The position numbers and the translations under genes were made by a program. Below are positions 12,016-23,618 of a stretch of DNA of 64,000 nucleotides, piece by piece. Position 1 is the stretch's first letter. Each line of letters starts with the position of its first letter. Source of the DNA: Beta vulgaris subsp. vulgaris (taxonomy: Eukaryota > Streptophyta > Magnoliopsida > Caryophyllales > Amaranthaceae); NCBI RefSeq assembly GCF_026745355.1, contig NC_079206.1, forward strand, positions 11,376,779 to 11,440,778, given 5' to 3'. The notes beneath the pieces were generated by a model. That model saw only the letters and a list, made by a program, of their open reading frames with translations, ran no database searches and had not been told where the DNA came from.

Positions 12016-13065
12016 AACCATGGAATCGATTTGAATTCTTAAATGGCAGTTCATCACCCATGGAGGATTGTTTTATGATAGTCAATATAGAGACTATGAA
12101 CGGGAAGATTGTGAACGGGTGGAAACTGCAGACCTGTAGAGTTTATTGGACCTGATATGACTTCAAGACTAACCGACAATAAAGGTACGATAATGAGTTT
12201 AGGAAAAAGCGTGTGTTCACTTAAAACTATGTAAATTGAACTTATTGGACTGATTAGGCTTGATTAGCCGTGATATTGTCTAATATTTACACTTGATTGG
12301 ACCTCATCAACCATGAAACTTGTATTTTGAGGTGAAGTAAACGTTGAACGCACTAATTGGAAATAGACTCGGTTATTGGTTGGGTCAGGTTGGGTCGACA
12401 TCAGTTCGGGTTGTAAAAGGGTCGGCATAATGGGCACGTTAATAAACGAGCAAGAAAAATAGTTAACGTAGAGAGACAAAAGTGAGGAACTGAATACTAA
12501 TTTGTACATGTATTTCTTTTTCTACAATATCTATTTTATTTTTCAAAATTATCGGAATGTTTTATTAATCTTATGATAAGCCTATTCATTAAAACCCTGT
12601 CTAATAAAATCCCTATAAAATTGACCCTAACCCTTAGCTAACTGGAATGTAACTCAAACTCTTCATTTTACCTCAAGTATTCATGCCTAAAGATGCAAAT
12701 GAGACGAGACAACTCGCAAGCTACTCGAGATCGACCCGGTCAAAACTCGGTCAGAGCTCGAATCGAACTTGAGCTTGGCTCGAAATGTTGGTAAGTCGAG
12801 TTGAGCAACTCAATACTCAACTCGAAAACTCGTCAAAAGCTTGAATACCAATTATCAATAGCAAAATACTTAAATTGTTCAATATTTTTCTATCTTATTA
12901 TTGCTTTTAACATGAGATACTTGCAAGCTACTCGAAATCTACTCGGTCAAATTAAAGCTCAACTCGATCAAAGCTCGATCAAAGCTCGGACTCGAGTGAG
13001 CTCAACTCGTCTAAGACTCGACTCAAATAATAACGAGTCGAGTCGAGCTAGCTCGAACTAGAACT
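12016..13065. mobile_element. Unit A-specific insertion with degenerate 'actcgagctcga' units
   Basis: The flanks match unit B around 30190-30245, where this ~1-kb block is missing. The right part (12690-13065) is packed with degenerate ctcgaactcgagtc units. It has no coding region and I could not assign a TE class. Confidence 0.45.
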
Positions 13066-13909
13066 CGACTCGTATCATAAACACTCCTAGTCCAAGATTT
13101 AGAAAAATTTTCCGGTAAGTACTCGAGTCGAAAACTTAGATTGTTAGACATACACATGTGCTGGCACAAGTACCCAAGTCCGAGTAGTAACATAGCTGGT
13201 AATGAACCACCATAGCATGCAACTTTATACCAAAAAAATTATACGTGTTTAAGATTGTTACTGGCAGCATCCAGCTGTCATTATCGTGGGCGTTGCCAAC
13301 TCCAACATCCGTAGTTTCACCCTTTTTTACTGGACAATAGTCACAACACGAGGATCTCTGCATTTTGGTTGCCAGTGTTGGGTATATGAGTCATATGGAG
13401 CTCAAAGAGGTGTATGGGTGTCGAGATCGTTGCGTAGAAGGGAAAACGACAAACAGACTGAATTGGGGGTTCGCCCGATTGGACCGCAACAGATGCTGCA
13501 GCAGGGCAGATTTTGGACTCGCCCGATCGGGCCACGTTAGCAGCTTATGACACGGGCGTTAGCTGCCCGATTGTGCCCAAAGCAATGTTAGCATTTAGAC
13601 TTAAGTGCTCGATTGGGCGTGCCTCGCCCGACTCGATCGCGCGGGGATGTTTTTAGTCCGTTTTCGTTTCGAAAACGCGTTTTTCCCGAGGGGGGTATAA
13701 ATAGATGCCTAATACATCATTATTCACATATTAGAGAGAGAGAGAGAAAGTTCTAGGAGCGCTTTTGTAATCTTTTTTTGAACGTTCATCGATTCCTAGT
13801 GCATATTCGTGGTTTTTCTCCCAATTCATGGGTTTCCACGTAAAAATTCTTGTGTGTTATTTCTTGCTTTGTTGTTTGTTGTTTGTTGTTCTAGTATTGT
13901 TTGATATTA

Positions 13910-15287
13910 CACTACCAAAAAAAGTCCATTTAGAGACGGACAAAATCTTTCTCTAAAATAGGTCAAATCTATCGCTAGATGGGCAGACAGATATTGTACC
14001 TCTCTAAAACCCTCGTCGCAAATTTGAGTTAGAGACGGATTTTCAAAATCCTTCTCTACATTCAGTGAAAATTTTTAAAAAAACAAAATTAACGATAAGA
14101 TAGTTCCTAATATTATCGTGATTATATTTAATCACCTATTATTACCTACCTAGTTCAAGTCGATCTCATTACCAGTTCGGAATATCACTCAAGTAAACCC
14201 GATTCAGCTCTACAAGGGAAAGGATAAGGAGAATCCACAGTCGCAAGAACCGTTGTTCGTAGGAATCGAACTTGTGACCTCAAAGACACTAGAAGAAGCT
14301 CCAACCAACTACACAAAATACAACTTGTATACTTCTCTACATAATATTGGTAATATGTAGAAGAAATATTAGAGACGGATTCAAATATCCGTCCCTAATT
14401 TAGAGATGAATTTTTAAATCCGTCCCTAATATAGAAACGGGTTTTCAAAATCCATCCCTAAATTAAAGATTTGCAATAAAATAATCATATCTAAATTTAG
14501 AGACGGATTTTAAAAATCTATTCCTAAATTAGATACGGATTTTTAAAATCCGTCCCTAAATTAGAGATAGATTTTTAAAATTCGTCTCTAAATTAATGAA
14601 GTGCAATAAAATATTCATGTTTAAATTTCGAGACGGATTTTAAAAATCCGTCCCTAAATTAGAGACGGATGATAAAAAATTCGTCCCTAAATTAGAGACG
14701 GATTTTAAAAATTCGTCTCTAAATTAGAGAGGACTTTTAAAATCCGTCCCTAAATTAAAGAAGTGCAATAGAATATTCAAATGTAAATTTAGAGACGGAT
14801 TTAAAACGGATTTTTTAAATCTGTCTCTAAAATTTAGAGACGGATTTTAAAAATCCTCCCCTAAATTAGAGACGGATTTTAAAAATCGGTCCCTAAATTA
14901 GAGACGGATTTTGAAAATCCGTCTCTAAATTAAAGAAGTGTAATAAAATATTCATATTTAAATTTAGAGACGGTATTTTTTAAAATCCGTCTCTAAATTT
15001 AGAGACAGATTTTAAAAATCCGTCCCTAAATTAGGGACGGATTTCTAAAATCGGTCTCTAAATTAAAGAAGTGCAATAGAATATTCATATTTAAATTTAG
15101 AGACGGATTTTTAAAATCCATCCCTAAATTTAGATTCGGATATTGATAATCTGTCCCTAATTTTAGAGACGGATTCTGAATCCGTCTCTAATTAAGAGAC
15201 GGATTATCAATATTCCGTCTCTAAATTAGAAACAGATATATATCCGTCGCCATAAATCTGTCGCTATATGAGCTTTTTTTTGTAGTG
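13910..15287. mobile_element. CACTA-type non-autonomous transposon inside the 5' LTR
   Basis: The termini are CACTACCAAAAAAA and TTTTTTTTGTAGTG, flanked by a TTA duplication (13907-13909 and 15288-15290), the 3-bp size of CACTA elements. The undisturbed 3' LTR shows the empty site gatattacttgc. The 1378-bp interior has no transposase and is mostly the palindromic array described separately. Confidence 0.93.
14365..15245. repeat. Palindromic array of 'agagacggattt' units
   Basis: The unit ttagagacggatttttaaaatccgtcccta is self-complementary and recurs roughly every 30-60 bp, interspersed with an aagtgcaataaaatattcat spacer. It makes up most of the CACTA element. Subterminal repeats like these are typical transposase-binding arrays in CACTA families. 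Confidence 0.85.
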
Positions 15288-15323
15288 TTACTTGCTAGAT
15301 TGATGGTCAATAGAACTTACAAG

Positions 15324-15336
15324 TGGTATCAAGAGC
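15324..15336 (+). other. Primer binding site of the copia element
   Basis: tggtatcaagagc, two nucleotides after the 5' LTR, is the usual initiator-tRNA-Met-type plus-strand PBS of plant copia elements with one extra A. Confidence 0.8.
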
Positions 15337-15374
15337 TAGGATGGTTTATTGTCTAGATCTAGAAGTAATTAACA

Positions 15375-16130
15375 ATGAAGGATGCAAATATCATAATTGA
15401 GAAGTTTGATGGAACATATTTTGGATATTGGAAGATGCAAATAGAAGACATCTTATATCAAAAGAATATGTATCAACCCTTGTCTGCAAAGCCAGATGAT
15501 ATTGAAGAGGCTAAGTGGAAGGTGCTCGATCGGCAGGCACTAGCGGTGGTGCGGTTGATATTGGCTCGGACTGTGGCGTTCAATGTCAAGGATATCAAAA
15601 AAACGACGAAATTAATCAAAGCATTGTAAGATATGTATGAGAAGCCCTTGGCAATGAATAAGGTATATATGATGCGCCGTTTATTTGATTTAGAGATGAA
15701 TAATGGTAGTTCTGCTGCTAAACATATTAATAAATTTAAATTAATAATAAGTTAGTTATCTTCAGTTAATATTGTCTTTGTGGATGAAGTGAAAGCCCTA
15801 ATTTTGTTGTCCTCCTTACTACTGCTTGGGAAACTGTTGTAACTGCTGTTAGTAATTTCTCTAGTTAAGAGAAATTAGTATATGATGTTGTCCTTGATCT
15901 AATTTTTAGTGAGAGCATTCGAAGGAAGGAGAGTGGAGAATCATGTGGAGCATACAGTGCAGAGGATAGAGGGAGGGGAAAACAAAAGGGAAAAGGGAAG
16001 AATTTTCAGGGTAGATCAAAGTCAAGGGGTCGAAGTAAGTCTAAGGGTAGGACTGGTTTTACCTGTTGGAATTGTGGTGAGAAGGGGCATCCAAAGAGGG
16101 ATTGTCCACATTCCAAGAAGAAGGGTGAAA
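15375..16130 (+). pseudogene. copia gag remnant with zinc knuckle
   Basis: It opens as MKDANIIIEKFDGTYFGYWK, a typical copia gag start, and ends in a CX2CX4HX4C zinc knuckle (CWNCGEKGHPKRDC) at about 16069-16112. Between them are stop codons (after residue 84 and near 15753) and frameshifts around 15790-15910. In life, Gag would form the cytoplasmic particle and bind RNA; this copy cannot. Confidence 0.88.
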
Positions 16131-16174
16131 AATCTAACCATAGTGAGAAACAGGAGGATAATGACAAGTCTTCG

Positions 16175-19100
16175 ATGTTTTCTGCATCGAATGAGGTTGA
16201 GGAGGCACTGATTTTGAGTGTTGATAGTCCCATAGAGTCATGGATCCTAGATTCGGTGGAATCATTTCATTTTTCACCCATGAGGGAGCTACTTCATGAC
16301 TTCAAGGCAAATAAGTTAGGAAAGGTTTATCTTGCTGATGATAAGACCTTGGATATTATGGGGAAGGGAGATGTGGTGGTTAAGATTACTAATGGAGGGA
16401 CATTAAAACTGTATGATGTTAGGTACATTTCTGGCTTAGCGAAGAATCTGATTTTTATGAGTCAGTTGGACTCTTGTGGCTACAAAACTATGTTCTGTGG
16501 GGGAAAGTGGAAGATTTGCAAAGTTCCATGATCTTAGCTAGAGGTACTAAGATGGAAACTCTATACACTATTGCAGGGTGTACAGACATGATTGTTGTAG
16601 CTACAGTGGATGAGACCAAGTTATGGCATACGAGACTTGGTCACATGAGTTAGAAGGGGATGAAAATTTTAGTTTCGAGTGGGAAGTTGCCAGGGTTGAA
16701 ATCAGTTGACATGAAATTTTGTGAGAGCTATGTTTATGGCAAGCAGAAAAAGATGACCTTCACAAAAGTCAAGAAAGAGTTGAAATCTGAGAAACGAAAA
16801 CTGGTACACACTGATTTGTGGGGTTTTTCCCCAGTCAGATCCCTTGGAGGCTCACAGTATTTTGTTACTTTCATTAATGACCACAACAGGAAGGTATGGG
16901 TCTATTTCATGCAGAAGAAATTTGAGCTACATGAAACCTTCAAGAAGTGGAAAGCTGAGGTTGAGAATCAGACTAGAAAGAAGATTAAGTGTATTAAGTC
17001 TGATGATGGAGGTGAGTATGAACTGGAAGAGTATCCAAAACTCTATGAGGAGAACGACATCATTCTGAAGAGGAATATTTCAGGAAAACCTCGACAGAAT
17101 GGAGTTGCAGAGAGAATGAACAGGACAATAACTGAGAGGGCTATAAGTATGAGGTTGCATGTAGGGATACCTAAGACGTTCTGGGAAGATTCAGTTAATA
17201 CAACAACTTATCTGATCAACAGAGGACCATCAGTTCCATTGAAGTCCAGGTTGCCAGAGGAGGTTTGGAGTGGAAAGGAGGTAGATCTTTCTTTCCTAAA
17301 ACTATCTGGTTGTGTTGCTTATATTCAGTCTGAAAAACATGACAAGTTAGAGCCAAAGGATGTTAAATATTATTTTATAGGGTATGGTTCTGAGAAGTAT
17401 GGGTATCGATGTTGCGAACCAAAAGGTAAGAAGATTTTGAGACATTGTGATGTCACTTTTGATGAGACTAAGTTGTATAAGGATGTATATGGTGATAAAT
17501 CTGAGATTACTGAGATAGTGGGAGTTCAGGAGAAGGAGGTTGTGGAGATTGGAGGCATGGATGGAAGGGATGTCACTGTTCCAGGATAGGTTGAGCAACA
17601 TAGAGATGAAGTTCACACTTCTGCAGGGTCTGATTCTGAAGAGTCAAAAATATCTTACAGCCTGGTGATTCAGAGGGTGCTATTGTCATACAACCAAGAG
17701 GCTATAGTTCTAGTACAGGGAGAATAGTCAAATCCGCAAGGGTGTCCAAAACACTTGTTCGTTATTCACCTTCTATGTTTTATTTGCTATTAACTGATGC
17801 AGGTGAACCAGAATCATACAGGGAAGCAAAAAATTTGACTGATTCATCTAAGTGGGAGATAGCCATGAAAGATGAGATGAAGTCCCTGCAAAAGAATTAT
17901 ACATGGGAGTTGTCTGCATTGTCTGCAGGTATGAGAGCACTTAGCAACAAGTGGATCTTTAGATTGAAGAAAGAGCCTGATGGAAGTGTCAAGTATAAGG
18001 CGAGATTGGTAGTAAAGGGGTTTCTACAAAAGGAGGGTATAGATTATAATGAAATATTTGCTCCTGTTGTGAAGTTGACTACCATTATTATCTTGTTGGC
18101 TATTGTTGCTGCTGAAAATTTGTTCTTAGAACAAATGGATGTTAAGAATGCGCTTCTACATGGTGATTTGGATGAGGAGATCTACATGAAGCAAACAGAT
18201 AGGTTTAGAGTTCATGATAAGGAGAACTTGGTGTGCAAGCTCAAGACGAGCTTATATGGATTGAAGCAGGCTCCTAGACAGTAGTACATAAAGTTTGACA
18301 CTTTCATGTGTAACAGTGGGTTCAAGAGAGCTGATAATGATCATTGTTGTTATTTTCAAAGGTATGTAAATGATAATGTTTACTTACTTCTGTATGTTGA
18401 TGATATGTTGATTGTTGGTACGAGCATGGAGGTGATAAAATGTGTGAAGGGAAAGTTGTCACATGTATTTGAGATGAAGGATTTGGGTGAATCTACACAA
18501 ATCTTGGGCATGAAGAATTTCAGGGACAAGTCTACCGGTATGTTGAAATTGTCTCAGGAGGACTATATTCTTAAGGTGCTGAAGAGGTTTACTGTAGGAG
18601 ATTCTAAATCTAGAAATTTGCCGCTTTCTAGTGATCTCAATTTGACAAGGGAGCATTCACCAACTACGGAAGCAGAAAAGGAGCGGATGGCCACTGTTCC
18701 CTATGCTTCACCTGTTGGGAGCTTGATGTATGCCATGGTGTGCACAAGGTCAAACATTGCTTTTGCAGTGGGAGTTGTTAGTAGGTTTGTTTCTAATCCA
18801 GGTGAGAAACATTGGGATGTTGCAAAGTGGTTACCAAGGTACTTGAAGGGCACTTTAAGTATGGGGCTTTGTTTCTAACAAAAGGGAGTAAAGCTTGAGG
18901 GTTATATTGATGTTGATCTCTGTAGAGATATCGATACAAGCAAAAGTACATCTGGATATGTCTCTACTGTAGGGGGTACTGCAGTGAGTTGGATGTCCAA
19001 GTTACAAAAGTGTATCTCTTTGTCTACAATAGAGTCTGAGTATGTGGCTATGTCGGAGGCAGGTAAGGAGATGGTATGGCTTATCGGTTTTCTTGAGGAG

Positions 19101-19352
19101 ATGGGTATTAAACAGGAGAAGGTGATACTTTATAGTGATTGTCAAAGTGCAGTACATTTGGCTAAGAATCCCATGTATCATTGTAGGACTAAGCACATTC
19201 GTAGGCGCTTTCACTACATCAGGAGTTTAGTGGAGGAGAATGAGTTGAGTCTGGAGAAAGTGTTGGGTGCTAAGAACCCAGTGGATATGCTCACTAAGAG
19301 TGTCACTTGTGATAAACTAAGGTTGTGTAGGGCCTTATTTGGTCTTCGTTGA
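16175..19352 (+). pseudogene. copia pol remnant: protease, integrase, RT, RNase H
   Basis: Segments in copia order: protease around 16240, where the active-site Asp-Ser-Gly reads Asp-Ser-Val; GAG-pre-integrase (LWHTRLGHMS) near 16620; integrase core 16660-17589 with HTDLWG, SDDGGEY and NGVAERMNRT supplying the D, D, E residues; reverse transcriptase 17742-18878 with intact YVDD near 18394; and RNase H to 19352, ending in the family's KHIRRRFHYIR and LTKS motifs. Stops or shifts lie near 16530, 16652, 17588, 18282 and 18877. It is a dead copy of a polyprotein. Confidence 0.92.
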
Positions 19353-19438
19353 TTGTTAGCGAAGGTGGTGGATTATGAGTTGAAATGAATGAGAGGATGA
19401 TGAAGGTATGAAGTTTTCTTCACTTACACCTATCTCCA

Positions 19439-19448
19439 AGTGGGAGAT
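19439..19448 (+). other. Polypurine tract of the copia element
   Basis: aagtgggagat immediately precedes the 3' LTR. It is the plus-strand primer position. Confidence 0.75.
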
Positions 19449-20037
19449 TGTTGGGTATATGGTTCATATGGAGCTCATGGAAGTGTATGGGTGTGGAGAT
19501 GAGATTACGTAGAAGAGAAAACGTCAAATAGGTTGAATTGTGGCTTCACCCGATCGAGTCGGGCAAGGCCGCCCGATCGGGCCCGCAACAGATTCTGCAG
19601 CAGGGCAGATTTTGGGCTCCCCCGATTGGGCCATGTTAGCGACTTACGACACGGGCGTTAGCTTCTCGATCCCAAAGCAATGTTAGCGTTTGGGCTTAAG
19701 TGCCCGATCGAGCGTGTCTCGCCCAACCCGATCAGGCAGGGGTATTTTTAGTTTGTTTTCGTTCCGAAAACGCGCTTTCCCGAGGGGGTATAAATAGATG
19801 CCTTAATACGTATATTATTTGATCCTACATCATTATTCACATATTAGAGAGAGAGTTCTTGGAGCGCTTTTGTAATCTTTCTTGAACGTTCATTGATTCC
19901 TAGTGCATCTTCGTGGTTTTTCTCCCAGTTCTTGAGTTTACACGTAAGAATTCTTGTGTGTTATTTCTTGCTTTGTTATTTGTTGTTCTAGTATTGTTTG
20001 ATATTACTTGCTAGATTGATAGTCAATAGAACTTACA
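19449..20037 (+). repeat. 3' LTR of the copia element
   Basis: The 589-bp repeat begins tgttgggtatatgg and ends gaacttaca. It is uninterrupted, so it shows the LTR state before the CACTA insertion. It differs from the 5' LTR at many scattered sites, so the copia insertion is not very recent. Confidence 0.93.
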
Positions 20038-20280
20038 ACCAGACCCTTGAAATGTTATCTTGTCAAGAACAAGATGGTTTATGGGTGGCAAGCACACATT
20101 CTTCTAGCTATCCTCTAGCACAAGAGGAAGCTAGTTAACCCCCCACCCCATCCCCAAAACAAAAAATAAAGAAAGCATGCATGGTTTGACTGTATAAGTT
20201 TATAATGCCCAAGTACTATCTTTAGAATCATTTGTGAAATCTTTTCATAGTTGTAATTTCAAAACATGGTGTATCCAAAA

Positions 20281-20800
20281 AGCCTTCAGGTATGACGGAT
20301 GACAAGTGGGAGTAGACCGATTTGAAGGCTCTCTCAGAAATTCATTTATGTCTCTCTAATGAAGTTTTGAGAGAGGTTGCCAAGGAGATGACTAATGGGG
20401 GTTTGTGGTTGAAGTTGGAGTTAACTTTATATGAAAAAAAATGTGACCAACCGTCTACTACTCAAATCTAGACTTCATGATCTCAGTCTAGAAGAAGGTA
20501 AATCGCTTGAGTCTCATTTACATGAATTCTTCTCTATTATTATGGATTTTTGCAAAAGATCGATGTTGAGATCGACGATGAGGATATGGCTATCAAGTTG
20601 TTGCTGTGTTCTTTACCACCTTCGTATAATCACTTTTGACATACTTTATTGCATGGTAGAGATGATTTGAGTTTGCAGGATGTTAAGGATGCCTTAACTC
20701 AGAGAGATTGAATCGACAATAAGTTTGTTAATAAATCTAATAATCCTTCTCAAACTAATGGTGGAAAGAATTTTGGCAAAAATAAAATCTGTAACTATTG
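20281..20800 (+). pseudogene. Second copia gag fragment, 5'-truncated
   Basis: It reads, with a stop and frameshifts, as MTDDKWE, then LSEIHLCLSNEVLREVAKE, then LLLCSLPPSYNHF, then DALTQRD, and enters a zinc knuckle (CNYC) before being cut off. This is the classic copia gag (UBN2) core, from a different lineage than the 13376-20037 element. It starts abruptly where homology to unit B ends. Confidence 0.8.
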
Positions 20801-20802
20801 TC

Positions 20803-21334
20803 ACGTGGAAACCAGAAAAACCACGAATATGCACTTGAATCGATGAACGTTCAAGAAAGATTACAAAAACGCTCCAAGAACTCTCTCTCTCTCTAGCTTT
20901 CTCTCTCTCTAATATCTGAATAATGATGTAGGACACAATAAAAAACGTATTAGAGTATCTATTTATACTCCCCTCGGGAATAATGCGTTTTGGAAACGAA
21001 AACCGCCTAAAACACACACCGCCCGATCGGGTCGAGCAATACCCTCCCGATCGAGCACTTAAATCTTAAGCTACAGCTGCCTCGGGCTCGACCGGGCGAA
21101 CATTGCGCGTGTCATAGTTCGTTGTTTCGCCCGATCGGGCGAGATGGCCCGAAGTCATTGGGCGAGCCTTCAAAACATGTTGTTGCCAAGTTCGTTGATG
21201 GCCCGAACAGGCGCCCTTTCCCGACCCGATCAGGCGAGACCCTATGCAACCCTTATCGACGTTTTCCCTTCTACGCAACCTCATCTCCACACCCATACAC
21301 CTCCATGAGCTCCATATGAACCATATACCCAACA
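20803..21334 (-). repeat. Truncated copia LTR in reverse orientation
   Basis: It is the reverse complement of an LTR of the same family as 13376-20037. It ends acccaaca at 21334 (LTR start) and shares the cccgatcgggc blocks and a tctctctctc tract. The LTR's 3'-terminal part (about 60-120 bp) is missing, and no internal region is attached on either side. Confidence 0.85.
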
Positions 21335-21697
21335 TACAAAACCCTAATTTTTAACCTATTAGGAGCTACCACCACCCTTTTGGGCGGTGGTAAGCCCCTT
21401 TTCTCCTTTTATTACTAGTTTTTTCTTATGTTTATGTTTTTAATAAACTTCAGTCTCTATCTAATTGAGAGTTTTTCTACTCATATATTGGGTTATGTCT
21501 ACCCATATATTGGGTTTTATCTCTCCATGTGAGAGTCTAGAGAATCTATTTTTGGGTTTTTGTGTAATTCAATATGTTGATTTGTTGATCGAAATTCATG
21601 CGGAGTTGCAACAGATGTCAAGACTTCGTTTGCAATCACCTGAATTAAATCCAATTCTACTTCAAAACTACAAAATATCGACAGACCCTCTTACAGA
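21335..21697 (+). other. Unclassified retroposon-like sequence, left part
   Basis: It starts with a hairpin around gctaccaccacccttttgggcggtgg and continues as T-rich sequence into the second CACTA. It may belong with 23824-24010, which ends in a poly(A). I cannot name the family. Confidence 0.35.
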
Positions 21698-23315
21698 CAC
21701 TAGTGGAAAAAACCCCCATTTGATGCGGTCACAATCGGGCTTACGGATGCGATTTTGGTCCGCATCAAATGGGTACACAACAGCTCTGAGAAATAATCTG
21801 ATGCGGTCCAAAACCGCATTAGATTCGTTAGAATCTAATGCAATTATGAATAGGACTGCATCAGAAAGTACGGATAGGGTTTCAAAAAAAATTGGCAACA
21901 ACAAAAATATATCAACAGCGACAGCAATACTAGAAAACAACCAAAACATTGAGACGAATTGATAGGACGAATTAATCGATAGTCAATGGGAATTTACAGG
22001 AATTAAACATTAAAAAAATAAATTAAAATTCGAAAAAACCAGATCTACAAACTAAATTAAAGAACAAATATTGTACAAACAAAAAATAAACTAGATTATA
22101 CAAATTAAAAACGAATTTCGACGATGTCTTGGATGATGCAAACAAAACCATATCTGAATTTGACGAGAATGATGAGACGAGGGAAGGCGAGGGATGAATT
22201 CGACGAGACGCATCTTCAAGCTTTTTTGGGTGAACGACGGCAAAGAATTCAAATCTTCACCAGAGCGCGAAATCAGGTCGACGGCGAGACGAGACGACGA
22301 GTGAGGAAGCAGCGACGTATATGAAGAGACGAGTGACGACGAGTGAGGAAGCAGCGACGAAGATGGAGAGAAAAACGAGAAAGTCGAAGATGGAGAGACG
22401 AACGAAGAAGTCAAAGATGGTATATGTTGTCTGATGAGGGAGGGCGATTAAGGTTTGTTGGCAGGTGGGGGTTTGAGTGGCGGTTTGAGGAGATCAGAGG
22501 AAGAGTGAGAAGAAGTGAGAGAGTAAGGGTTTGTTGGGAGGTGGGGGTTTGAGGAAATCAGAAGAGGGTGAAGGAGTTAGGGTTTGAGTGGAAATGAGGG
22601 GTGGGAGTGGAGTGAGGGATAGTTGGGCCGCGTGGGAGAGAATGTGGACGAGAATTACTGAGCCGCGTGTTTCTAAGCCTCACAGATTTTCCCAAAACCG
22701 CATCAGATTTATAATCTGATGCGGTCCACAGGAGGACCGCATCAGATTATGTTCCCAGCTTTCATTTCCATTTTTTAAATTGTTTTTCTGATGGGGTTTT
22801 TACAAAACTGCATCTGTAACTAAGTGACCGATAAGGTTTTTTCCACCTGAACTTCTATACATCGCCCAACAATTACTTAAAATCGCCTAAAAAATAGTTA
22901 AAATTACCTCTATAACCTTCTCTCTTTTTTTTTCTTAAATCATCACCACCCACCTGCTGCCAAGCACCCACCACCACTATGTCACTTGTTAAGCAGATGA
23001 CGAGCACGCTGGTTAGCCCCTTTCACCCTGGAATTCAACTCGTCAACGTCAGTGTCAAGATTATCAAGAGCTTTGTTTTGCCTGCATTCACGACATCATC
23101 CATTAGAACTTCAAAATTACAGCATGGGCGCACATCCTTCCCAATACACATCATCCATTAGAACTTCAAACAACACTTTTAAAGTCCTAAACTTTCCTCT
23201 TACTCTCCCCCAACTCTTCATTCCCAAATCGTCACAAAAATTCCACCACTAAAGAAGCAAAGCAAACACTCCAAAATCTCCACTGTCTCTCCCTCCTAAA
23301 ACCTTTGTTCCATCA

Positions 23316-23468
23316 ATGGCTGCCGTAGAACCACCACCAACAACAACTCCAGCACCAGAACCCAACATGAACCTTCGTGAAGACCAACAACAACCACCCA
23401 ACACACTCTACACTCGCATACGTCTCGCTACTAAATCTGATGTCCCTTTCATCCACAAACTCAGTTAG
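23316..23468 (+). pseudogene. Captured 5' end of a NATA/GNAT-type N-acetyltransferase gene
   Basis: The 50-codon reading frame begins MAAVEPPP, passes through a proline/glutamine-rich leader and reaches TRIRLATKSDVPFIHKL before a stop. The RIRLAT..DVPFIHKL motif is the start of the GNAT domain in plant NATA1/tyramine N-acyltransferase-like proteins. The acetyl-CoA-binding core is absent and the sequence loses similarity right after KL. The upstream CT-rich stretch looks like the donor gene's own 5' UTR. It is a fragment with no expected enzyme activity. Confidence 0.68.
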
Positions 23469-23490
23469 AACGTATTACGCGGTGAACTGA

Positions 23491-23618
23491 AATTTTTTTA
23501 GGCTTGGGCGAACGTCCGCGGTGGACGTTAGCCCCATGGCTGGAACGTCTGGCCTGGACGTTCCGGCCATGGGTGGAACGTCCACCGCAGACGTTCGCCC
23601 AAGCCTAAATTTTTTTTG
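23491..23618. repeat. 128-bp GC-rich foldback palindrome
   Basis: The left arm, starting aggcttgggcgaacgtcc, is repeated in inverted order at the right, ending ggacgttcgcccaagcct (with mismatches). Arms are flanked by A/T runs. The centre is near 23554, with inner gaacgtc motifs. It would form a long hairpin and may be a tiny foldback element. Confidence 0.8.

Larger units (their letters stand above)
13376..15321 (+). repeat. 5' LTR of the copia element, split by a CACTA element
   Basis: It starts tgttgggtatatgag and ends agaacttaca. Without the CACTA insertion at 13910-15287 and its target copy, it is about 565 bp. The 3' LTR is 589 bp and carries 24 extra bp near the tataaata segment. A TATA-like tataaata lies at about 13697. 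Confidence 0.93.
13376..20037 (+). mobile_element. Ty1/copia LTR retrotransposon, decayed, with intact ends
   Basis: The element has two TG...CA long terminal repeats, a primer binding site, gag and pol remnants in copia order (gag, protease, integrase, RT, RNase H), a polypurine tract, and a 5-bp duplication gccag (13371-13375) / accag (20038-20042). The paralogous empty site is preserved in unit B at about 30545-30550. Gag-pol has several stops and frameshifts, so it is non-autonomous now. Confidence 0.95.
5541..20280. repeat. Segmental duplication unit A
   Basis: This unit aligns collinearly with unit B (24013-30785). Shared pieces are the 3' flank of copy 1/2, all their exons, most of intron 1, the intergenic spacer, the last exon of copy 3 (here copy 1') and part of that gene's intron 11. 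It is longer than unit B because of later insertions: Stowaway 8703-9054, Helitron 9749-10248, blocks at about 10896-11447 and 12016-13065, and the copia element 13376-20037. The right edge falls inside what is intron 11 in copy 3, so copy 1' was born truncated. Confidence 0.85.

Noticed and set aside
14365..15245. Regular repeats as a CRISPR-like array
   Set aside because: The units are palindromic, the spacers are repeated rather than unique, and the array is inside CACTA termini in a plant genome.
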